Of a stretch of DNA of 64,000 nt, positions 10,166 to 22,578 are shown in pieces. The DNA is from Flaveria trinervia (Eukaryota; Streptophyta; Magnoliopsida; Asterales; Asteraceae): contig JACCIX010001113.1 in assembly GCA_025506515.1 (NCBI GenBank), forward strand, positions 45,053 to 109,052. The letters run 5' to 3'. The position numbers and the translations under genes are program-made. The notes below the pieces were generated by a model that did not search any database, had not been told where the DNA came from, and saw only the letters and a list, made by a program, of their open reading frames with translations. The stretch's first letter is position 1, and the number at the start of each line of letters is the position of its first letter.

Positions 10166-12864
10166 ATGGTAGCCATTTCCAAAACTGATATGGAAACTGG
10201 AACCATGAACAAGTCCCCACTAATCACTCTTAATGACTTTGACACCTAGTGCCTCAGAATGGAAGGTTTTATCATGTCTCTAGACTCATGGATGTGGGAG
10301 TCTGTTGAAAATGGACCTGACATAGCAAACACTGCTTCTGCTACTAGTGGTGGTTTGATCGCCAAGGCTATGTCAAGTACTTTGATGAAAACAGGAAGAG
10401 AATAGAGATTGATAGAAAAGCCATGATAGCCCTTCAGACTACTCTTCCAAACTTTGTATATAGAGGTTTCAAGAGATGCAAAACAGCTAAGCAGTATGGG
10501 ATGCATTGAAACTGATGTATGAGGGTTCCTCTAAATTTAAGGAGAACAAGAAGGATCAACTGAAGTAGAAGTTTGAAAACTTCACCTTCAAAGCATGTGA
10601 AACCATGACTCAGCAATATATCAGGTATGTTGAGATAGTGGATAACCTTGTGGATGGAGGAGTTGCTCTTGATAACAGAGAGATTTTAAGGAAGTTCATG
10701 TCCTCACCTCCAAGGCAATGGACACACTACTGTATGGTTATCAAGAGAACTAAGAACCTGAAAACTCTTACTCTCCCATAGTTGTATGGGATTCTTAGTT
10801 GCTAGGAGATGGAGATGAACATGAAAGGTTCATCTGGCAACTCCAACAATCAAATGGGTTCAGCCCTTCATGTGGTTGAAAAGGATAGCATAGAACCGCA
10901 ACATCATCTCATATGCTACCCTGAAAACTCACCAAAGGGTCCTTTCATCACCTTCCTAAAGACACCAAAGGAGAACTACACTCAAGGAAGCCTATTCCAA
11001 GAGACAAGCTCTTCCCAAGCTTTTGTGTCTTCTAATGAAAGTTGTTGTAGCTTTCTTTATAGCCTTGAAGACCGGGATTGTATCCATCCAGATGATCTGG
11101 AGTACATGGAGATAGTCCAGTAGATGGCTCTTCTCACTCATAGAGCCAAGAAGTTCTTCAAGTGGACTGGAAGGAAGTTCCCCAGCAATGCATCCAGTGG
11201 AATGTTTGGCTACAGAAAAGCAAAGACAAGTGTTAAAACTGTAACTTGATGGGCCACTTTGCTAAGGAGTGTAAGGCACCAAGAACAAATGGTGGCCAAA
11301 CACAGTCCAACCAAACTACACTGATAAAGCCACCCAAAATGAGAAGCCAAAGCAGCAAGTTGCTGTTGCTGTTGAAGAAGGAGGCTTTGACTGGAGCTTT
11401 CAGGTGGAAGATGGTTCTCCAAACCAAGCACTTATGGCAAATCATGATGAAGCCAAGGTATTGGAACATCTTTGTACCCCTGAATGCATTGCTAAAGTAA
11501 ACGAATACAGGTCCTACAACTTAAAAATGAGATTTGATTTTGAGTTCTTAAACATCTTAAAAGCTTATTTCAGAAAGTCTGAAAATGATTATAAACTAAG
11601 GATAGAGGACTTAGAGAAAACTATTTTAGTTCTAAAATATGAGCCTACAAACTTGAGGACTCAGATCAAAGATCTCATAACTAAGTTGACTGAGAGCCAG
11701 GCTGAGCTTGTGATCAGCAAAGACGGGGCAGAAAAGTGTGTTCTTGAAGAAGAGACCTTCAAGAACATGATATTCTCATCCCTACAAAACAAAGTGTGAG
11801 ATCAAAACAAGCAGGGACTAGGATCAAATGAGATAGCTCCTCCACACACAATCTTGTCTATAAGATCACCTAGGTGTTGAACTTGTGAAGATGAGCTTCC
11901 TCTCATAGATCCTTTGAGTGTAGAGGATGATGAAGTGTTAGTGAAGAATTCCTCAAAGAAGAGTGAAAAGGAGGATTCTGAGAAGGGCCACTATCCTTCT
12001 GAGGAGAAGAAGAAGACTATGATGACCAAGTCAATGAGAAAGAACTTGATTAGAAAGAGCAAAAGAAAAGCTAGGAAGGCTCAAGAGATCAAGGCTACTT
12101 TTGACTCAAAGCAGAAACAAGTGTTTATCTCTACGGGATTTGAAGTAGTAAAGACTGAAGAAATCAACCTAAACTCTTTTGCTAAGAGTTCTGGTTCTTG
12201 TTCAAATCATCTTAGTACCAAGAAGAAGACTAATCTATTGTGTACCACTGCTGCACAACCTAGACCATCATACTCCAAGAACAGTTCTCAACCCAAAAGG
12301 ACTATCTCAACATTTGCAAAGATGAGGGTGGAAAAAGGATGTGATGAAAGTTAGTCTTGTTCCCAGCAGAAGGCTCTTGGGAAGAAGAAAATGGAGTGTG
12401 TTATGTGTGAAAGCACTACTTATCTTGCTAAGGATTGTCCTTACAATTCTAAAGGTACTCTTCACATGACCAAAATAAACACTTCCAAGAGTTTTAACAA
12501 GATTCAAGCTTCGGAAGGAAAATCAGTTTCCTTCGAAAGCTCCAAATCTAAGAAGAAGGCAAGTGAAAAATTTCCTTCGGAAGAAAAGTTGGTCTCAGAA
12601 GCAAGGAATACTTCCGAAACACTAAAGTCTGTTGCACTGTTTGCAGAATCTTATGAAGGTTTAGTCATCAAAACTTCTGATGTCTTAAAAGCTTCCGAAG
12701 TATTGAAGGTCAAGTACAAGCTTCCAAAGGTGGTGTTGAAGTCTAAGATAGACCAAGTGGGTGAAAATTCTCCATCAACAACGGCTCAAGATCCTCAAAA
12801 CACAACAATAGGACCTATTATTGTTGCATTGCCTTTTTTTCTCTTAGTGAGCCCAAGCAAGTAA
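10166..12864 (+). pseudogene. gag: Element A gag, decayed
   Basis: ATG 10166 (MVAISKTDMETG) is collinear with C's gag at 52517 but stops at TAG 10247 after 27 codons. Capsid-like homology continues through broken frames to about 11190. A zinc knuckle lies at 11231-11272 (C-x2-C-x4-H-x4-C) with its second codon changed to TAA. 11404-11799 encodes a long coiled coil (RIEDLEKTILVLKYE, QIKDLITKLTESQAEL). 11914-12354 is basic and Ser/Lys-rich. A second knuckle at 12397-12438 has Tyr instead of His. The tail is Ser/Glu/Lys-rich, partly encoded by CTTCGGAAG motifs. Gag would form the virus-like particle and bind RNA. Several stops look like CAG to TAG changes relative to C. Confidence 0.85.
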
Positions 12865-12913
12865 TGCTTGGGTTTCCAAATTTAACTAACCATTTTCTTT
12901 ATGCAAGGATAGC

Positions 12914-14505
12914 TCAAGACAAACAAAAATGTATGGATCATTGACAGTGGCTGCTACAGGTACATGATAGGCAATAGGTCACTACTCTAGATATTTGAAA
13001 GGATTGATGGAGGGCGCGTTTCTTTTGGAGGAGATGAAGGTGGTTACATTTCTAGATTGGGCAAGGTCACCAATGGTAAGCTCAACATTGAAAAGGTAAA
13101 ACTTGTCAAGGAGCTTGGGTACATCTTCTGAGTGTATCCCAATTTTGTGATCAGAGTCATAACATGCTCTTTATTAAGCATGAGTGCATTGTTCTCAAGC
13201 CCGGGGTGGTCATTCCTTATGAGCATATCCTGCTTAGAGCCCTCATGAAACGGAACACGTTCAAGATGGATCTGCAAGAAACATCTCCCTCTAGAGAAGT
13301 TTCATGCTTACTGTATAAAGCCAATAGTGTTGAGTCTTTCCTATGGCATAAAAGAATGTGCCATGTAAACTTTAAGGACGTGAATAAACTGATTAAGAAT
13401 GATTTGGTAACTTGAATGCCAAAGAAAGAGTATGCAAGTGATGACCATTGTGTTGCATGCCTAAAGGAAGCAACAAAACGTATCTCACAAGCCTAAGGAA
13501 AGAAACTCCATCACTACTCCCCTACACTTGTTACATATAGATCTCATTGGCCCCACCAATGTAATGAGTCTTGGAAGGACCTCTTACTGTTTAGTGATCA
13601 TAGATGACTTTACAAGATTCACCTGGGTCTTCTTCCTTAAAACTAAGGATGACATTCCTAAGATTCTGAGAATTTCATCTTAAAGATTGAGAATCAATCT
13701 GATCACAAGGTCAAAATCATAAGATGTGATCAGGGAACCAAATTCAAGAACCAAATTCAAGAACCAAATGCTTTATCATTTTGTGATGAAAAAGGTATTA
13801 AAAGACAATACAGCGCTCCTAGGACTCCTTAGCAAAATGGTGTTGCTGAGTGAAGAAACAAGACACTGACTGAAGCTGCAAGAACCATGTTGTCTGACTC
13901 TAAGCTGCCCATCACCTTCTGGGCAGAGGCAGTCAACACTACCTGCTATTTGCAGATAGACTTTTAGTGGTTAAGACTCATGGCAAGAGTCCTTATGAAC
14001 TTTGGTATAAGAGGAAACCTTTCATTGGTTTTCATAGGTCATTTGAGCGAAGAAAACCTTCATGTAACACATATTCAGCTCCAGTTGGGACTACTTCTGC
14101 AAATGAGGTTTCTATCAGCACCACAATGACAAACTCAGCTAATACATCTGGGATACCTTCAAAATCTAGTTCAAAGGCTCTACAACCAGATAAAGAGGCT
14201 TCAAATGCAAAAGAAGACATTGGTGCTGGTGATAGTGATCAGGATTTTTTTTATGCTGATAACCACACCATGGATGACAACGTTAATAATTTCACACACT
14301 TATTGGATCATGTTTCTCTTGATAAGTGTGCTGATGTGGTGGGAGAAACATCTATGCTAGATCTAAGTTTCTCTAATTTAGATCTTTCACAGCAACTTGC
14401 TGTGATTCCTCAGCTAAGGATCCACATGTCTCACCCCACCACAAATATCGTTGGAGATGTTGTCACAGGGGTAAGAACAAGAGGACAAACCCATGAAGAA
14501 AATGT
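12914..14505 (+). pseudogene. pol: Element A pol: protease and integrase part, decayed
   Basis: The protease active site DSG is present at 12943-12951 (WIIDSGC) and the flap-like GGYIS region near 13040, but frames change repeatedly. The GAG-pre-integrase domain is at 13164-13415 (WHKRMCHVNF; then CVACL near 13450, an H-H-C-C zinc site). The integrase core follows: LLHIDLIGP near 13530, SLGRTSYCLVIIDDFTRFTWVFFLKTK around 13565-13645, and the glutamate-containing box near 13845, followed at once by TGA. The C-terminal linker is at 13967-14505. A short duplication of CAAATTCAAGAAC lies around 13740-13765. Integrase would insert the cDNA; this copy is inactive. Confidence 0.85.
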
Positions 14506-15894
14506 TTGTCTTCACTCTTGTTTCTCATCCCAGATAGAGATAAGGCTCTAAAGGATGGAAGTTGGGTTGAAGCTATGCAAGTTGAGCTACTTCAATTCCA
14601 AAAACAGAAAGTTTGGAACCTTTGTCCTCTTCCTCATGGGAAGACAACCATTGGAACCAAATGGGTGTTTAGGAACAAGAAGGATGATAGAGGTATTATC
14701 ATCAAGAACAAAGCTAGAATAGTTCTTCAAGCATACACACACGATGAAGGGATTGACTACATTGATGTCTTTGCTCCTATAGCAAGACCGGAAGCTGTTA
14801 GGTTATTTTCGGCATTTGTGGCATCCAACAACTTCAAGGTCTATCAACTCGATGTAAAGTGTGCTTTTCTGTATGGAGTGATTGATGAAGAGGTGTATGT
14901 CAAACAACCACCTGCTTTTGAAGATCCTGATCATCCTGATTATGTGTGCAAGCTTCACAAAGCTCTTTATGGGCTGCATCAGGCACCTAGGAAGTGGTAT
15001 GAGACTCTATCTCAATATCTTTGCAAACATGGATACAGGAGAGGTACTATAGATGGAACTCTTTTCATCAAAAGACAGGGAAATGACATATTGCTAGTTC
15101 AAGTGTATGTAAGTGACATCATATTTGGATCAACTAATCCAAAGCTTTGTAAAGACTTTGTGAAGCTAATGAATGACAAATTTGAAATGAGTGCCATGGG
15201 GGAACTGAATTTCTTTCTACGAATTCATGTGAAGCAAGTTGAAGATGGCATCTTCATTAGTTTGTCAAATTATGTCCAAGACATACTCAAAAGATTCAAC
15301 ATGACTGATTGTAAGATTGCTAGGATACCCATAGCTAGAAACCACTTATACAGGGCTATGATTAGGTATGTTATGTATCTTACAGCTAACAGGCCTGATA
15401 TTATGTTTGTCACTGGCATTTGTGCAAGATATCAAACCAACCCTAAGATGTCTCATCTTATCACTGTCAAAAGGTTTTTAAGATACCTTAAAGGTGCTTC
15501 AACACTTGGTTATGGTATCCTAACAATTCTGACTTTAATCTGTATGCATATACATATAATGATTATTGTGGTTGCAACATGAATGCAAAGTCTACATATG
15601 GGGGATGTCAATTTCTTGGTGGAAAGGTTGTCTCATGGCAATGTAAGAAACAATCCTATGTCTCTGCATCAACTGCTGAAGCTGAATACATTGTTGCTAC
15701 AAGCTGTTACGCTCAAGTGCTTTGGATTTAGAATCAGATACTGGACTATGGGTTAAACTTCAAGGAGACTCCCACTCATATAGACAACAATAGTGCTATC
15801 TCTATCATAGAGAATCTTGTGAAGCACTCAAGGACTAAAAACATTAACATCAGGTATCATTTAATAAGAGATAACTCTGACAAGGGATTAATTA
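14506..15894 (+). pseudogene. pol: Element A pol: reverse transcriptase-RNase H, cut by element G
   Basis: A long open frame (14506-15582, 358 aa) covers RT: GTKWVFRNKKDDRG, NKARIVLQAY, VYQLDVKCAFLYG, VCKLHKALYGLHQAPRKWY. The catalytic box at 15106-15117 reads Y-V-S-D, so the first catalytic Asp is lost (Asp to Ser). RNase H follows in another frame: STYGGCQFLGGKVVSWQC, ASTAEAEYIVATSC, IDNNSAISI, up to RDNSDKGLI at 15894. There the AATTA target of G interrupts the gene; the remaining codons are at 25008-25124. The enzyme would copy the element RNA to DNA; this copy cannot. Confidence 0.9.
15890..15894. repeat. Target site duplication AATTA, left copy (element G)
   Basis: AATTA precedes the TGAAGGG start of G and is repeated at 25008-25012 right after its other end. 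Removing G together with one copy rejoins the RNase H reading of A. Confidence 0.95.
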
Positions 15895-17594
15895 TGAAGG
15901 GTTTGTTAGAACACTAAAATATAGTTTATCCTTTTATACTTTCAGAAAACGCAGCGGAGGTTAGGATTATAACATGTTATAATCTGAAAAGTTCGTGTTC
16001 TAAAAGTTGTTTTAAGATGAAAACAAAAACCCAAATCAATAGGATCTTTAATATGTGAATGAACAAGCTATTAGCATATGTAAAACTACATAAAATCACA
16101 GCTTCAATGAGCTGTGATAACTACCTTCTTCCAGCAGCAAAAACGACCAAGGAAGAAAGGTTTGTGTTAGGACCCGGTATTCGACTGAAATACCTAGAGA
16201 TCACGTGTATACCGGATCAAATAGTGCGGAATCCTATTTGATTGGTGATTCAATCAGTGAGAACACACGAAGAATCAATCAAGGATTGAAAGTAACGTTA
16301 GAAATCGATAAGGAATCGATCTAATGTGTTCTATGAACTTGGAGAACGATTTGGAAGGTTTCGGGACGGCTAGGGTTCGTATGGAATTGAACTTGATCAA
16401 ATCTCCCTGTTTTTCACGAATTGAGTTGTATTTATAGGTTGGCACTCTTCAATCGTGCGACTGAACCATTAGTTTGGTTCAGTCGTGCGATTGAACCATG
16501 CGGTTGGTTCATTCGTGCGACTGAGTGTTCAGTCGTGCGATTGAGCCAATCTTATCTTACAGTCGTACAACTGATCCAGTCTCCTGGTTCAGTCGTGCGA
16601 CTGAGTCAATCGTATGAGGTTCTTCATGCTTATGGTTCATTCGCATGAGCCATTCGCATGAGAACTTCATTAAGTTAAGTTTGAATGTTTTAGTTAATTA
16701 ATATAATATTATATGTAATCATTCAATTAATCATACACTCAATCAATTCATTACGACTCATTAATGAACTATTAAACATTATAACCAACAGACTATCAAT
16801 ATCAGTTCCTTAATTATACCAAACAAGATCTATTACATCACATATCACGATCTAGGGACATACATGTATCAACAGTTTGGATGCTCAAATCTTGGCCAAG
16901 ACTCCAAGGAAGAATCCCTCAAGTGTGTTTACCCCCAAGCTCCTTGCAAGACACCTTCTTGTTAGGAAGAACACCACCAAAATGAACACAAAATCGTTCT
17001 CCAAGAGCTTCAATGCTGCTGCCTTGTTCCGTAACTTGAAAGGGAGAGAGAGGGGAGATTTTTGTGTTTTGCATGTATTGGAATAGATGAATGAATTAGT
17101 GTTTGACTATTTAAGAGTGTGTGTGTTTTCAAGACACAAAGTTGGTCCAATGACCTTAAGGGGTGGCCAAAGATTTAAAATAGAAGAGTTTTTCCCTCCT
17201 TTAAAATGATCACAATACAAAATGAACTAGTCACATGTCACACAATAAAAAGTCACCTTCTAGACTTGATTTATAAATGTGACATAGGTATTCTTTAATT
17301 AAACACTTTAATTAAAGTACACTCATATATTATTAGTGTTATTTAAACCCCTTTTAAATGACAAGAATAACAATAATTCATCAACAAATTATCCTTATAA
17401 TTTGTTCAACCTCTTATGCAATTTGTTTAGAAAACCCATTTTCTAAATTGGTGTAAATATTTAATTGCATGATCATATCATCAATTAAACATTATTGGTG
17501 TTTGCTAAGCTTGTTATTGGGTATAATCCGACTTGGATCATCACGTACTAACCACGTCAATATTCTAAGTGTCTTGGGCACATAGAATCCAACA
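15895..17594 (-). repeat. 3' LTR of element G, with a solo LTR inside it
   Basis: On the minus strand it starts TGTTGGATTCTATGTGCCC (17594) and ends CTAACAAACCCTTCA (15895). Subtracting 710 bp of inserted solo LTR plus its 5-bp duplication leaves 985 bp, matching the right LTR (986 bp). Short plus-strand frames in it are also found in the other LTR and are not genes. Confidence 0.95.
16165..16874 (-). repeat. Solo LTR of the E family (710 bp) with target duplication GTTTG
   Basis: Flanked by GTTTG at 16160-16164 and 16875-16879. The uninterrupted site exists in the other LTR of G around 24285. On the minus strand it starts TGTTGATACATGTATG and ends GGTCCTAACA. It has the CAGTCG/CGACTG array (16440-16660, perfect copy 16590-16603) and a TATAAATA box (revcomp of 16429-16436). 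A solo LTR results from LTR-LTR recombination of a full element. It is the youngest datable event in this region. Confidence 0.95.
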
Positions 17595-17608
17595 ATCTCC
17601 CACTTTCC
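17595..17608 (-). other. Polypurine tract of G
   Basis: The plus strand reads ATCTCCCACTTTCC, i.e. GGAAAGTGGGAGAT directly before the minus-strand 3' LTR start. Confidence 0.85.
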
Positions 17609-18578
17609 AAGATTCATAAAAGATTGATGCAAGCAGTAAATACCGCCTAACAACGGTTTACTACCCTTAATACGCATGACTTATAGCCATCCAATAACAT
17701 CATCCCTTTCAAGTACCCTACTTGAAATGATTTAGGTGAATCAATCATCTATCATTTTGTTACAGATGTCATGTTAAATCCAAGAACACAGAATGATCAT
17801 TTCTTGTTGATTTAACTTGTCAGCCTTAGACATCTAACTCTCAACGAATAAGAGGAACAAATTCCATCTTGACTACATACGTTTCTCACAAACACCTCAT
17901 GTTATATCTGAACATACCCTTATGTACTGTACTTGAAATGATTTAGGTGAATCAATCATCTATCATTTTGTTACAGATGTCATGTTAAATCCAAGAACAC
18001 AGAATGATCATTTCTTGTTGATTTAACTATCAGGCCTTAGACATCTAACTCTCAACGAATAAGAGGAACAAATTCCATCTTGACTACATACGTTTCTCAC
18101 AAACACTCATGTTATATCTGAACATACCCTTATGTACTGTCCACTATTTCAGGACAGTGAAGAATTAGCTCAAGGTATGATACTTAGTGAATATCAAAAC
18201 TCAATATGTATCACAGGTCGGAGGATACCAAATGATATTCGCCTTTACTCAAATTTAATTATGATCAATCATTAAGATTCCATGTAGTAAAATTTGAGAT
18301 GCGGGTTAGTCCAATATTTGTGTCCCACAAATATCTACGAACCTTGGTAGCAACCCATTGCTCTATATTCATCCTTATGAATATCAACCAATCCAAGTTC
18401 ATACTAATCTTACTTTCACACTTGTTCCCACAAGTATGAACGACTACGGACATTTTAGAGTAAACATTTTACGCATGGATAAAACATGCTAAATAGGAAC
18501 ATTAGTTGAAAAACTATAACCAAATAATTTTATTCAAATAATATAGAGTTCCACATATCCAAATACAAAATTTACAGA
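17609..18578 (-). other. 3' untranslated region of G
   Basis: Noncoding stretch between the end of pol and the purine tract. It contains the 210-bp tandem duplication listed separately. No other gene is seen; short frames are not conserved. Confidence 0.6.
17720..18140. repeat. Tandem duplication of a 210-bp unit in the 3' region of G
   Basis: 17720-17930 and 17931-18140 are almost identical. The unit starts ACTTGAAATGATTTAGG and ends CCCTTATGTACTGT; the copies differ by a few bases (CACCTC versus CACTC; TTGTCAGCC versus TATCAGGCC). It arose after the element family formed or recently in this copy. Confidence 0.95.
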
Positions 18579-21500
18579 TCAAATCCAATCACTAGAATAT
18601 CGAAGTCCCATGGCACAAGTATGACCTTCATGCTTTGCCTTTTCAAGGAGCTTCGTGAGAGGATCCGCAATGTTTTGATCGTGTGAACTTTGCGAATACA
18701 TATCTTTCCCTTTTCCACTTCATCTCGTATGTAGTTGAATCTCCGCTAAATGTGCCTAGTCTTTTGATGAGCACGAGGTTCCTTGATTTGAGCAATCGCA
18801 TCCCTCGTTGTCACAAAAGATCTCTAAGGGTTCCTGAATGGAAGGGATAACCCCTAGATCGACAATGAATTTCTTCAACCATGTAGCTTCTTGAGCTGCC
18901 AATGAGGCGGCGACGTATTCTGATTCTGTAGTTGATAGAGCCACAACATCCTGCTTGGAGCTCTTCCAAGAGACAGCTCCTCCATTCAGAATGAAAATGT
19001 ATCCCGATTGTGACCATGAATCATCACGATCGGTTTGGAAACTCGCATCTGTGTAACCTTTTACAACGAGCTCCTCGTCACCAGATACATAGATCAGGAA
19101 CATATCTCTTGTCCTCCTTAGGTACTTAAGTATGTTCTTAACAGCCATCCAATGACTGTTTCCAGGATTTTGCTGGTAACGGCTTGTCATGCTCAAGGCG
19201 CATGACACGTCCGGTCGAGTGCATATCATCGCATACATGATGGATCCAATAGCAGATGCATATGGGATTGTCTTCATTTTATCTTGCTCATCCTTTGAGC
19301 TTGGACATTGAGTCGTACTCAATATCGTTCCTCTTTGAATAGGTACGATACCTTTCTTAGAGTTTTCCATCTTGAACCTTTTCAAGATCTTATCAATGTA
19401 TGCACTTTGATTCAAACCAATCAACCGCCTCGATCTATCCCTATAGATCTTTATTCCCAGAATGTAGGTGGCTTCACCAAGATCCTTATGGAAAAACAAC
19501 TTCCAAGCCAGGTTTTTACACCTTCCAGGGTTGGAATGTCATTTCCAAATAGTAGTATGTCATCAACATACAATACTAGGAAAGTTATTGTGCTCCCACT
19601 AGCCTTCTTATACACACAAGCCTCATCAACATTTTTGATGAAGCCAAATTTCTTTACCTCCTCATCAAAACGATGATTCTAGCTTCTCGATGCTTGTTTC
19701 AATCCATAGATTGATTTCTTTAACTTGCATACTTTATTACGATGTTTTGGATCGACAAAACCTTCAGGCTGAACCATATAAACATCTTCCTCAAGATATC
19801 CATTTAGGAAGGCGGTTTTGACATCCCTTTGCCAAATCTCATAATCATGATGAGCAGCTATGGCAAACAATATCCTTATAGACTTTAGCATCGCAACAGG
19901 TGAGAAGGTTTCATCATAATCAACCCTTTGAGTTTGAGTGAAACCCTTCGCTAACAGTCTAGCTTTATAAGTATCCAAGTTTCCATGCATATCGGTTTTC
20001 TTCTTGAAAACCACTTACTTCCAACTACCTTGGAATTAAGAGGTGGTACAACAAGTTCCCAAACTTGATTGTCATACATGGATTGCATCTCAACGTTCAT
20101 GGCCTCAAGCCATTTGTCACAATCCAAATTGGACACTGCATCATGGTATGTGGTTGGCTCATCTAAATCTACCACATAGCATCCATCCATGAAAAATCCG
20201 TATCTTCAGGTGGATTACTAATTCTACCACTTCTACGAACGTTTTGTGTGTATTGATCAACCCCTTGATCATCCTCAACATCCTCATGTTGAGTGCTAGT
20301 TTCAACCAAACGTGCATTGGGTTATGGTTCTTGATCCTCTTCAAGGTCCACTATTTTACTGCCAGCTCCTTCCATAAGGAACTTTGCTTCTAAGAACTCA
20401 CCCTTTCTAGCAACAAACACCTTTTGTTCCAGTAGATCATAGAAATAATATCCTATAGAATCTCTAGGATATCCAACAAAGATACACTTGGTGGATCGGA
20501 CTTCCAATTTGTTTGGGGTGGGAGTCTTAACATAAGCCTCACATCCCCAAACCCTTAAGTATGATAGAGATGGAACTCTTCCATGCCATATCTCAAAGGG
20601 TGTCCTTTCCACCTTTTGGTTGGGGCCATATTTAGAATACGGGCCGCAGAGAGCAAAGCGAAACCCCAAAATGATAGAGGTAATGTTCTTCTAGCCATCA
20701 TAGATCGGACCACATCCAATAAGGTTCGATTCCTCCTCTCAGACACACCATTGTGTTGTGGTGTTCCAGGTGGAGTAAGTTGTGAGACAATCCCGCAACT
20801 CTTAAGATGATCTTGGAAAGCATCACTTAGGTATTCACCTCCTCTATCAGTACGGAGAACTTTAATTGACTTGTTGAGTTGATTTTCCACCTCATTCATG
20901 AAGATTTTGAACATTTCAAAAGCTTCATCTTTGTGTCTTAATAAGTACACATACCCATAGCGACTATAATCGTCAGTAAAGGTAATGAAGTATCTTTCAC
21001 CATTCCTAGTCATTGGCTTAAAAGGACCACATACATCCGAATGTATGATTCCTAATAAATCTTTTGCCCTTTTGTTAGTTCCACTAAAGGGTGCCTTAGT
21101 CATTTTACCTTGTAAACAAGATTCACAAACATCAAATGAATCACATTCATTTGTTTTTAAAAGACCATTCTTTTGAAGTGTTTGTAAACGTTTCTCGTTT
21201 ATATGGCCAAGACGACAATGCCAAGGACAGGTATCACTCAAGTCTAACTTGAGTTTCTTGGTGTTAGTTTGGTACAATGAGCTATTTAAAGTATTTTCAC
21301 GAACCAATTCATAAATACCATTAATGGGAATAGCTTTAAAACAGAATATACCATTAAAAGAAACATGAATATCTTTTTCAACAAATGATAATACATATCC
21401 AAATTGTTTTAACAGGGCTACAGAGATAATATTCCTAGTCAAGCTAGGAGCATACAAAACATTGTTCAAAATCACTTCCAAACCATTTGGAAGTTTCAAG

Positions 21501-21745
21501 ATGTAGTCACCACGGGCTTCAACTTGAACTTTAGCCCCATTGCCCATGTAGAGGCTTACATCCCCTTTCTTGAAGTCACTACTTCTTTGAACCCCTGCAA
21601 CAAATTGCAAATGTGAGTTCCACATCCGGTATCTAATACCCATGTGTTAGAGGATATCATGTTTAAATCAATATGGATCATGTATATTGTACCTGAGGTC
21701 TGCCTGGCATCCCTCTTTGCTTTCAACTCTAGAGATGGACAGGAC
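18579..21745 (-). pseudogene. pol: Element G pol: protease, integrase, reverse transcriptase, RNase H
   Basis: Read from right to left. Protease WVLDTGCGTHIC at about 21640-21680. GAG-pre-integrase with H-H-C-C (CRLGHIN, CESCLQGK) and integrase core in the 20555-21643 frame: IHSDVCGPF, LRTDRGGEY, and GTPQHNGVSERRNRT, so all three catalytic acidic residues are intact. Integrase C-terminal part 20322-20669 (ECIFVGYP-type motif, here KCIFVGYPRDS). RT 19679-20190 (YKARLLAKGFTQ, DVKTAFLNG) with intact YVDD at 19559-19570. RNase H 18756-19499 (KGYTDASFQ, LSTTESEYVAA); last codons near 18579. At least four frameshifts (near 20600, 20330, 19990 and 19500) and the break near 18756 inactivate it. The Pol body is well preserved otherwise, in line with its young age. 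Confidence 0.92.
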
Positions 21746-22578
21746 AATTCTTGCCCAATGTCCAATCTCCCCACACTTGAAGCATGGGTCGTTAGTAGCA
21801 ACCTTTTGCTTTTTCTCTTGTGGTTTTGCTGGCACCCTTGCCACCCCTTTCCCTTTTCCCCTAAGGGTCCTTACCTTAACAACCTTTGCCTTGGGTGCGG
21901 GACCAGGCTTTTTATTGTTCCCACCTTCATTGATGGTGAGAACGGGTAAAACCCTTTTACCCATGGCCGCCTCGGCCGTTTTGAGCATTGAGTGAAGCTC
22001 ACCAATGCTTTTGTCCCATGCATTCATGTTGTAGTTCAACACGAATGTCTCGAACTTCTTGGTAAGGACATTTAGGATCAAATCCGTGGCCAATTCCTTC
22101 GAGACGGGACAAATAGCCTCGAGGCGGTCAATGTGACTTTTCATCTTAAGTACATAAGATGAAACAGATTGGTTGTCGTCCATACGACATGCATGGAGTG
22201 CTCGAACCGTTTCGAAGCGCTCAACCCTTGCTTGCTGTTGGAACGTTTCCTTCAGTTGGGTTATCATGTCGTAAGCTCCGTGGTGTTCATACTCGTTTGG
22301 AGATCTGGAGTCATGCTCGCTAGCATGAGACAAGACACTTGGATGGAGTCCTCAGTGTATTTCAGCCAATCGTTATAGGCCTCCTCATCATCCTCGCTAG
22401 GTTGATCGGGATAGGGTCGTCTAAAACATACGTTCTTCTCTCTTGCTTGAGAATGATTCTCAAGTTTCGATACCAATCGATGATGAAGTGTTATGATTAG
22501 ACGTTCCTTTTGGAGGATCGCTCGTAGAGATTGGTTGGACGCGGATGAGTTATCGGAATTATCATTATTTGAGGCCAT
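21745..22578 (-). pseudogene. gag: Element G gag with one zinc knuckle
   Basis: ATG at 22578 (MASNNDNSDNSSASNQS). The frame closes near 22264; Gag homology continues in the next frame (to 21668) with FETVRALHACRMDDNQSV and LEAICPVSKELATDL, typical of the Copia capsid (UBN2-type) domain. Near the end a knuckle CFKCGEIGHWA is visible, after which a frame change leads into the protease frame. Gag is about 270 aa, much shorter than in A, C and D. One frameshift near 22300 disrupts it; the second, at the knuckle, could be decay or a gag/pol shift. Confidence 0.88.
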
